DNA of 64,000 nt, taken from positions 1,094,056-1,158,055 of the forward strand of contig JAAAFW010000015.1 of NCBI GenBank assembly GCA_019352875.1, written 5' to 3'. Of the stretch, positions 63,161 through 64,000 are shown one piece after another. This DNA comes from Pedobacter cryoconitis (lineage in GTDB: Bacteria; Bacteroidota; Bacteroidia; Sphingobacteriales; Sphingobacteriaceae). The notes below the pieces were generated by a model. It made no database searches, was not told the DNA's origin, and worked only from the letters and a program-made list of their open reading frames with translations. The translations under genes and the position numbers were made by a program. Numbering within the stretch: the first letter of the stretch is position 1; each line of letters opens with the position of its first letter.

Positions 63161-63206
63161 AAAGCCTTCCTGCTTTTTCGGTTTAATCGAAAAGCAGGAA
63201 GGCTTT
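63161..63206. terminator. Bidirectional terminator between hsp70-like gene and osmC
   Basis: Long near-perfect stem: 63161-63180 with 63188-63206, one extra T in the left arm, 7-nt loop; A-rich before and T-rich after. It serves both convergent genes. Confidence 0.88.
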
Positions 63207-63227
63207 TGCTTTATAGGAAGTTGCTCA

Positions 63228-63641
63228 TCAGACCTTCAATTCATGGCTTTCTATAGTGATAGGATTAGATAAAATCTTGTGGATCGGGCATTTATCGGCA
63301 ATTTGCATCAGTCTTGACCTTTGTTCCTGCGTCAGTTCACCTTCCATTTCAATTTTACGAATGATGCGTGTAGAAGCATCCATTTTTTCTTCCGCACTGA
63401 TGCTGAGCTGGATTCTGATACTGGTTAATGGATATTCCTTGCGATCGGCATACATTCGCATAGTTATCGCTGTACAGCTTCCAAGACTGGCTAACAACAA
63501 TGATCCGGGAGGCATAGCTTCATTAGTTCCTCCTTTATCTTCGGGTTCATCGGCATAAACCAGATGTCCCCCGGCATAAATTTTTGTCAGGTAGCGTGCT
63601 TGGTCTAATTCTGTGACTGCTGTAATCAGGTCTTCTGGCAT
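63228..63641 (-). CDS. OsmC-family peroxiredoxin
   Basis: 137 residues. Two conserved cysteines of the OsmC/Ohr fold: one in LGSCTAITMRMYAD (about Cys53) and one in KCPIHKIL near the C-terminus. The family reduces organic hydroperoxides or acts as a general thiol peroxidase in the cytoplasm. It is a single gene within a stress-related stretch. Confidence 0.93.
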   Translation of the reverse strand: MPEDLITAVTELDQARYLTKIYAGGHLVYADEPEDKGGTNEAMPPGSLLLASLGSCTAITMRMYADRKEYPLTSIRIQLSISAEEKMDASTRIIRKIEMEGELTQEQRSRLMQIADKCPIHKILSNPITIESHELKV

Positions 63642-63718
63642 ATCTAAATGGGTTTAAGTTTGTTCCTTGTTCTAAATAACAACAACATTAGGTACCAAAT
63701 CGTTTTTCCGATCAGCTC

Positions 63719-64000
63719 TTAGTGGAAAAACAAGTAGGCTACAAAAACAGCCGCGATAACTCCCGCCAAATCTGCAATTAAACCCATTGGGATAGCATAC
63801 CTGGTTTTTTTAATTCCAACAGAACCAAAATAAAGTGCTACGATATAAAATGTTGTATCTGCTGAACCATTAAAAATACAGGATAGACGACCTACGAATG
63901 AATCCGGCCCGAAAGTTTTCATAGTGTCAACCATCATCGCTTTGGCACCACTTCCACTCAGCGGTTTAATCAAGGCAGTTGGTAAGGCAGGAGTAAAATC
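63719..64000 (-). CDS. Nucleoside-recognition (SpmA/SpmB-like) membrane protein, 5' part outside window
   Basis: The last 93 residues of a gene that enters from the right edge. The visible end has the SpmB-type Gate segment: TALIKPLSGSGA, FNGSADTTFYIVALYFGSVGIKKTRYA, and a final membrane helix. In Bacteroidota this fold is usually a fusion of SpmA- and SpmB-like halves of about 400 residues; the upstream part is not seen. Inner membrane; function unknown in non-sporeformers. Confidence 0.85.
   Translation of the reverse strand, partial: DFTPALPTALIKPLSGSGAKAMMVDTMKTFGPDSFVGRLSCIFNGSADTTFYIVALYFGSVGIKKTRYAIPMGLIADLAGVIAAVFVAYLFFH

Noticed and set aside
1..64000. Prophage, rRNA operon, secretion system, biosynthetic cluster
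   Set aside because: No phage structural, rRNA, secretion ATPase, polyketide or peptide-synthetase gene is visible on either strand.

Overview
The window reads as chromosome of a Bacteroidota bacterium, most likely a Sphingobacteriaceae/Pedobacter-type soil or plant-associated organism. The evidence is two SusC/SusD outer-membrane glycan-uptake pairs, a hybrid two-component regulator, a FecR/ECF-sigma pair, TAnnTTTG-type promoters in place of E. coli-like ones, a Bacteroidota histone-H1-like small protein, and many starts without a Shine-Dalgarno sequence, several on TTG. There is no rRNA, transposase, prophage, CRISPR array or plasmid function. The gene at each edge is cut by the window.

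Region 1 (1-12.9 kb) is a polysaccharide utilisation locus whose enzymes point to arabinan or another arabinose-containing glycan. Leftward: susC, susD, an exported GH43 enzyme, and a lipoprotein that fuses a BNR (sialidase/GH93-like) propeller to a GH43 propeller. Rightward from the shared promoter region: a 1327-residue hybrid two-component system and an aldose-1-epimerase lipoprotein. Region 2 (13-18.5 kb) holds an SDR protein, two AraC regulators, a Fic protein with a built-in inhibitory motif, and an FAD hydroxylase divergent from one AraC gene. Region 3 (18.5-27.7 kb) is a second, leftward uptake locus: ECF sigma, FecR anti-sigma, SusC with an STN signalling domain, SusD, a Tat-type Gfo/Idh/MocA oxidoreductase and a DUF1080 protein. 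That set resembles systems that cleave glycosides through 3-keto intermediates.

Region 4 (27.8-32.2 kb) is a loose accessory stretch: an exported S33-like hydrolase, an unrecognised helical protein, a TetR regulator with a palindrome in front, an SGNH esterase, a small exported protein, a block of nested inverted repeats and tRNA-Ser(GCT). Region 5 (32.4-43.4 kb) is rich in ion and nucleotide-signalling genes: an FMN reductase, a 7TM-HD phosphodiesterase of the PgpH type, a DinB/YfiT protein, two cation:proton antiporters, a metallophosphatase and the potassium transporter Kup. Region 6 (43.4-48.2 kb) is a TolC/HlyD/MFS efflux operon divergent from an AraC regulator.

Region 7 (48.3-57.2 kb) has a disordered acidic protein, a 59-residue histone-H1-like protein, a hybrid histidine kinase, a single-domain response regulator, a DEDD exonuclease fused to GIY-YIG, tRNA-Arg(TCT), an HxlR regulator divergent from a double SnoaL/NTF2 protein and a DUF2798 membrane protein, then an esterase and its probable AraC regulator. 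Region 8 (57.3-64 kb) has a repeat-bearing DUF4468-like exported protein, a general-stress-type group (DUF6766 membrane protein, YciE/DUF892 ferritin-like protein, SpoIIAA-like protein, zinc alcohol dehydrogenase), an Hsp70-family ATPase with a hairpin at its start, OsmC, and the end of a nucleoside-recognition (SpmA/B-like) membrane protein.

I did not find an unmistakably new system. The items most worth a second look are the BNR-GH43 fusion, the mirrored motif between susC and the regulator, the 3-keto-glycoside-type locus, the 26-bp perfect inverted repeat at 35.3 kb, the nested repeats at 32 kb, the frameshifted membrane peptide at 28.9 kb and the potassium/proton/nucleotide-signalling neighbourhood.
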